Below, in pieces: positions 60,758-64,000 of a stretch of DNA of 64,000 nucleotides. Below the pieces are notes generated by a model. It ran no database searches. It was not told the DNA's origin and saw nothing but the letters and a program-made list of their open reading frames with translations. The stretch's first letter is position 1, and each line of letters opens with the position of its first letter. The DNA is taken from the NCBI RefSeq assembly GCF_947507565.1, contig NC_089186.1:1736001-1800000 (forward strand), written 5' to 3'. A program made the translations under genes and the position numbers. This stretch comes from Oscarella lobularis. Lineage: Eukaryota; Porifera; Homoscleromorpha; Homosclerophorida; Oscarellidae.

Positions 60758-63746
60758 ATGTCTTCCCTGCACGTCATCTCGAACAAGATCCCCGTGTGCC
60801 AATTGGCGTGCAAGACGGCCTTCGACGGCCTCACATTGCGCGAGAAGCGCTACGCTCACTTCATATCGCGCGCCTCGTTCGAAGGCGGTCTCATCGTTCT
60901 CCTTCAAACGTCGTCCGAATCGGCGCCCGTCTTTCTCCTCCTCCAGCAAATTTTCACAGCCGAAAGCGTCGAATCGTTGAGAGGACGAAAGCCGATTTCG
61001 GACGACGAGTTTCAGGTACAGGAAAAACAAATGAAAAAATCGATGTCTCCAAATTGTCTAATTTTTTTAAATGTTTAGAGTTTTTTGGTGTATGCTTCTG
61101 CCGTGTTTACGAACATGGGAAACTATAAGTCGTTTGGAGATAGCAAGATGATTCCTGGATTATCGAAAGTAATAATAAAATAATATTAGGATTAGTGAGA
61201 TGCTAGCTATCGATTTCTAAAGGAAAGTTTTCGTGCTTTGGTCGAAAGCAGCGTTGCCTATACGCAATGTCGCGAGACGATCGATTCTCTGTGGGCGGCT
61301 TGTGCCGATCCAATGTACTCATTGGAATCTCGCGACAGGGAGCTAGCGTTTCCACCAAAAGTATTTTAATTTATTTTTTGGAAATTAAGTTGAACGTAAT
61401 TATTATTAGGGCAAAACGAGTTATTATTCGGTGAATTGCACGCAGGACGACGCCGAATTTATTCAGGGATTTCTAACGGAAAAAGTCAGCCTCCATCATC
61501 ACAATTAAAATGAATTGAGAATATTTTTTTAGGGAATAAGTCCGTACAATACGCGACTGTTCAAAAGCGAGAAGGGAGAGTACGAAATTCGCATTGCCTC
61601 TGTCGCAAAAACGGGTATTATATAAGACACAAGGGTTGTCTATTCTATTCATTGATTTTTCATATGTGAAGCGTCCCCTTTTGGGTCAAACGACAAGATG
61701 GCCAGCCGCGTGGGAGATGACGAATATAAGGGCAAAAGAGTTCGAATAACTCGCGGCGATTATTCGGAGCTTCTCGAACGCGTAGCGGAGAATTTGCGAA
61801 AGGCTTCTGTACGAGAAAAATGGGGAATGGATATAGTCGTATATGTATTGTATATGTAGGAGTGTGCGGCTAACGAAAACGAAAAGTCGATGCTGGAATA
61901 CTACGTGAGAAGTTTCGAGACGGGTTCGATTGACGATCACAAGGACGGATCGCGGTATTGGATCAAAGACAAAGGGCCAATCATTGAAACGTGAGACATT
62001 AGAAGACGACAAACGAAGCATAGATTTTAATTAATTAATGCACATATAGTTACATTGGGTTTATTGAGAGCTATCGCGATCCTTTTGGAGTTAGAGGAGA
62101 ATTCGAAGGTATTTTAATTGAGAACTGTAGTGACGATTACGTCATAAATAATCAATATATATAAGGTTTTGTTGCCATGGTGAACAAGGAGATGAGCCGA
62201 AAGTTTGAAAATTTGGTCGCCAGCGCGGAGAAATTCTTGCCTCTTCTTCCGTGGCCGCGAGCCTACGAAAAAGACGTTTTTCTCAAACCCGACTTCACGT
62301 CCTTGGACGTGCTCAGTTTCGGCGGCAGCGGAATCCCCGCCGGAATCAATATCCCCAACTGTAAGAATCCCTCTCCACGAAAACGTATGGGCTTATGTAC
62401 TAATTTTAATTAGACAATGATATACGAGGAAATGAAGGATTCAAGAACGTATCGCTTGGCAACGTCTTGGCCGCGAGAGCCGACGACAAGAGAGTTTCGT
62501 TTCTCGAAGACGATGACGCCGTTAGAAATTAATTAGGGAATCTCTATTTTATTTTATGTCAATCGAGATGTTAGAAACTCTACGTCGAATTGAAGTCGTC
62601 CGCTTTCGAAGTCCAAGTCGGACTTCACGAATTAATGGGACACGGAAGTGGGAAACATTTTCAGAAAGTACGTTCAATCACGAAAGTGAAAAGATAAGTA
62701 TTGGGTTATAGAAGGAGAACGGTGAATTGAATTTCGACGTTGATACGGTACGACACACGGAAACCAATGAAAAGGTAAAGACAGACTATAATCCAATGCA
62801 TTCTCATATGAATTATATATATAGATTACGTCATTTTACGGTCCTCACGACACTTGGGATAGCAAATTCACTGTCGTCGCCTCGAGCTACGAAGAATGCC
62901 GCGCCGAATGCGTCGGAATATACATGTGCTTATCCGAAGAGATTCTCAAGTAAGACGTATGCGCATAGAGACAATAAGCGATTTATATTCATTGATTCAA
63001 TAAGAATATTTGGCTACGAGGGACAGGCGGCCGATGACATCATCTACGTCAATTGGTTGCTCATGGTTCGCGCGGGGGTCGTGGGTCTCGAGTTTTTCTC
63101 GCCCGAAACGAAGATATGGCGTCAGGTGTGCATTGAAAATTAATTAATTAATTAATTAATTAATTAATTATTCTCTCTCGCGTTCAAGGCTCACATGCAA
63201 GCGCGCTACGTAATATTGCAAGTGCTACTCGAAGCGGGCGAGGGTCTGGTCGACGTTCGCGTTGGCGAGGACGAAGAGGGAAAGCCGGACATCGTGATAC
63301 GTTTGGATCGAAGCAAGATCGGCACAGTCGGAAAGAAAGCCGTTGGAGACTTTCTCAGAAAATTGCAAGTAATAAGAATTAACATTGATTTATGAGATTG
63401 ATTTTTTTAATAATATTTTTTAGGTCTATAAGAGTACGGCTGATGTCGAAAGTGGCACTTCGATGTACAATCGTTATTCCAGCGTCAATGAGCATTGGCT
63501 CAAGTGTAGGGAAATCGTTTTGGCCAAGAAGCAGCCGAGGCCGATGTTCGTCCAGGCCAATACCAAGCTTCAGAGTCAGAGCAAAGCAATAGAAAAAAAA
63601 GATTATAGCAAGAATTTTAATACGTAGGTTCGGGCGAGGTGGAGCTCTTGGAATATTCCGCTTCAGTTGAAGGAATTGTGGAGTCGTTTGCCCAGCGCTT
63701 TCCCCGGTACGACTCGGCGCTCGAAAGTTTGTGGAAAAACAGGTAA
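60758..63746 (+). CDS. DPP3: Dipeptidyl peptidase III
   Basis: Cytosolic zinc metallopeptidase (M49) that removes dipeptides from short peptides. It starts [20 protein letters not shown] and continues with [108 protein letters not shown] and [14 protein letters not shown], parallel to human DPP3. The catalytic HELLGH motif reads HELMGH here (62626-62643), and the second motif EECRAECVG follows near 62890, keeping both His, the catalytic Glu and the third ligand. The C-terminal exons include [20 protein letters not shown]-like text, [36 protein letters not shown] and a final exon ending [10 protein letters not shown] with stop 63744-63746. Around 15 short introns are inferred. The N-terminal splice structure is clear; small exon limits are approximate. 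Confidence 0.94.
63138..63170. repeat. (TTAA)n repeat in a DPP3 intron
   Basis: Seven to eight tandem TTAA units immediately upstream of an acceptor site in DPP3. Confidence 0.9.
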
Positions 63747-64000
63747 GTTGCCGCCAAACTGTACGCGGAACCTGTGTTCTGAAAAAAAATACCACGAAAA
63801 TAATTCTCTTTTGTTCGGACTCCGGCTCCCCCGCCCCCCCACAAACACGCACTGAATCGAAAGTTGCGTGCCGGCGAGCGCACTTAGTCGCGCCGTCCCC
63901 ACGCGACGACGTCCTCATACGATATCCTGCTTTTTCACGCCAGCGCTTCTCTTCCAATGCGTTTTCCAAAGAATACCGGTAGGGTCTCTCTCTCGAAACG
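63747..64000. other. 3' flank of DPP3
   Basis: No coding signal recognised; probable DPP3 3' UTR and flank up to the window edge. Confidence 0.5.

Noticed and set aside
63379-63969. 196-aa minus-strand open frame near the right edge
   Set aside because: It is antisense to the last DPP3 exons and introns, and has no recognisable domain; the plus-strand DPP3 homology explains the sequence.

Overview
This is eukaryotic, metazoan nuclear DNA. Genes are split by many short GT-AG introns (often 45-80 bp), spacing is tight, and the gene content is animal: a fibrillar collagen with a C-propeptide, a bHLH factor, MLX, NHEJ1, PHF14, STK11IP and DPP3. The compactness, the invertebrate-type fibrillar collagen and the divergent bHLH factor suggest a sponge, perhaps a homoscleromorph such as Oscarella. 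That assignment is inference. No retrotransposon, transposase, virus or CRISPR array was recognised.

Layout: 799-7568 (+) fibrillar collagen; 8434-10638 (+) single-exon JMJD8-like protein with added TPR and ankyrin regions; 10789-14718 (+) cytosolic methionyl-tRNA synthetase; 14769-15107 (-) mitochondrial ribosomal protein bL32m; 15386-19443 (+) PHF14; 19444-21161 a poorly explained non-coding stretch; 21162-24780 (+) BZW/5MP translation regulator; 25516-26154 (-) bHLH factor, with 2.7 kb of gene-free DNA on its 5' side; 28813-30167 (-) NHEJ1/XLF; 30224-32100 (+) PIGU.

From about 30456 to 51880 the window holds a tandem segmental triplication with a unit of about 6.7-7.3 kb. Each unit carries PIGU sequence, a complete ankyrin-ROC-COR-Death gene (related to DAPK but without a kinase) and the 5' end of STK11IP. 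The only complete PIGU is at the left edge and the only complete STK11IP is at the right edge. The internal copies of both are truncated and frameshifted, while all three ankyrin-ROC-COR-Death genes look intact. They form a mosaic in which different segments pair up as most similar, which suggests gene conversion. This locus is the most interesting part of the window.

The right end holds STK11IP (51259-56404, +), MLX (56607-57631, -), a two-FN3 single-pass membrane protein with a proline-rich tail (57758-59657, +), a possible 59-aa gene (59667-59846, -), a possible non-coding transcript near 60239-60430, and DPP3 (60758-63746, +). Most genes are housekeeping and unrelated in function. Several pairs share short divergent promoters: NHEJ1/PIGU, bL32m/PHF14 and MLX/FN3 protein. 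Gene ends are the start and stop codons I could place; exon structures were read by eye from splice signals and homology.
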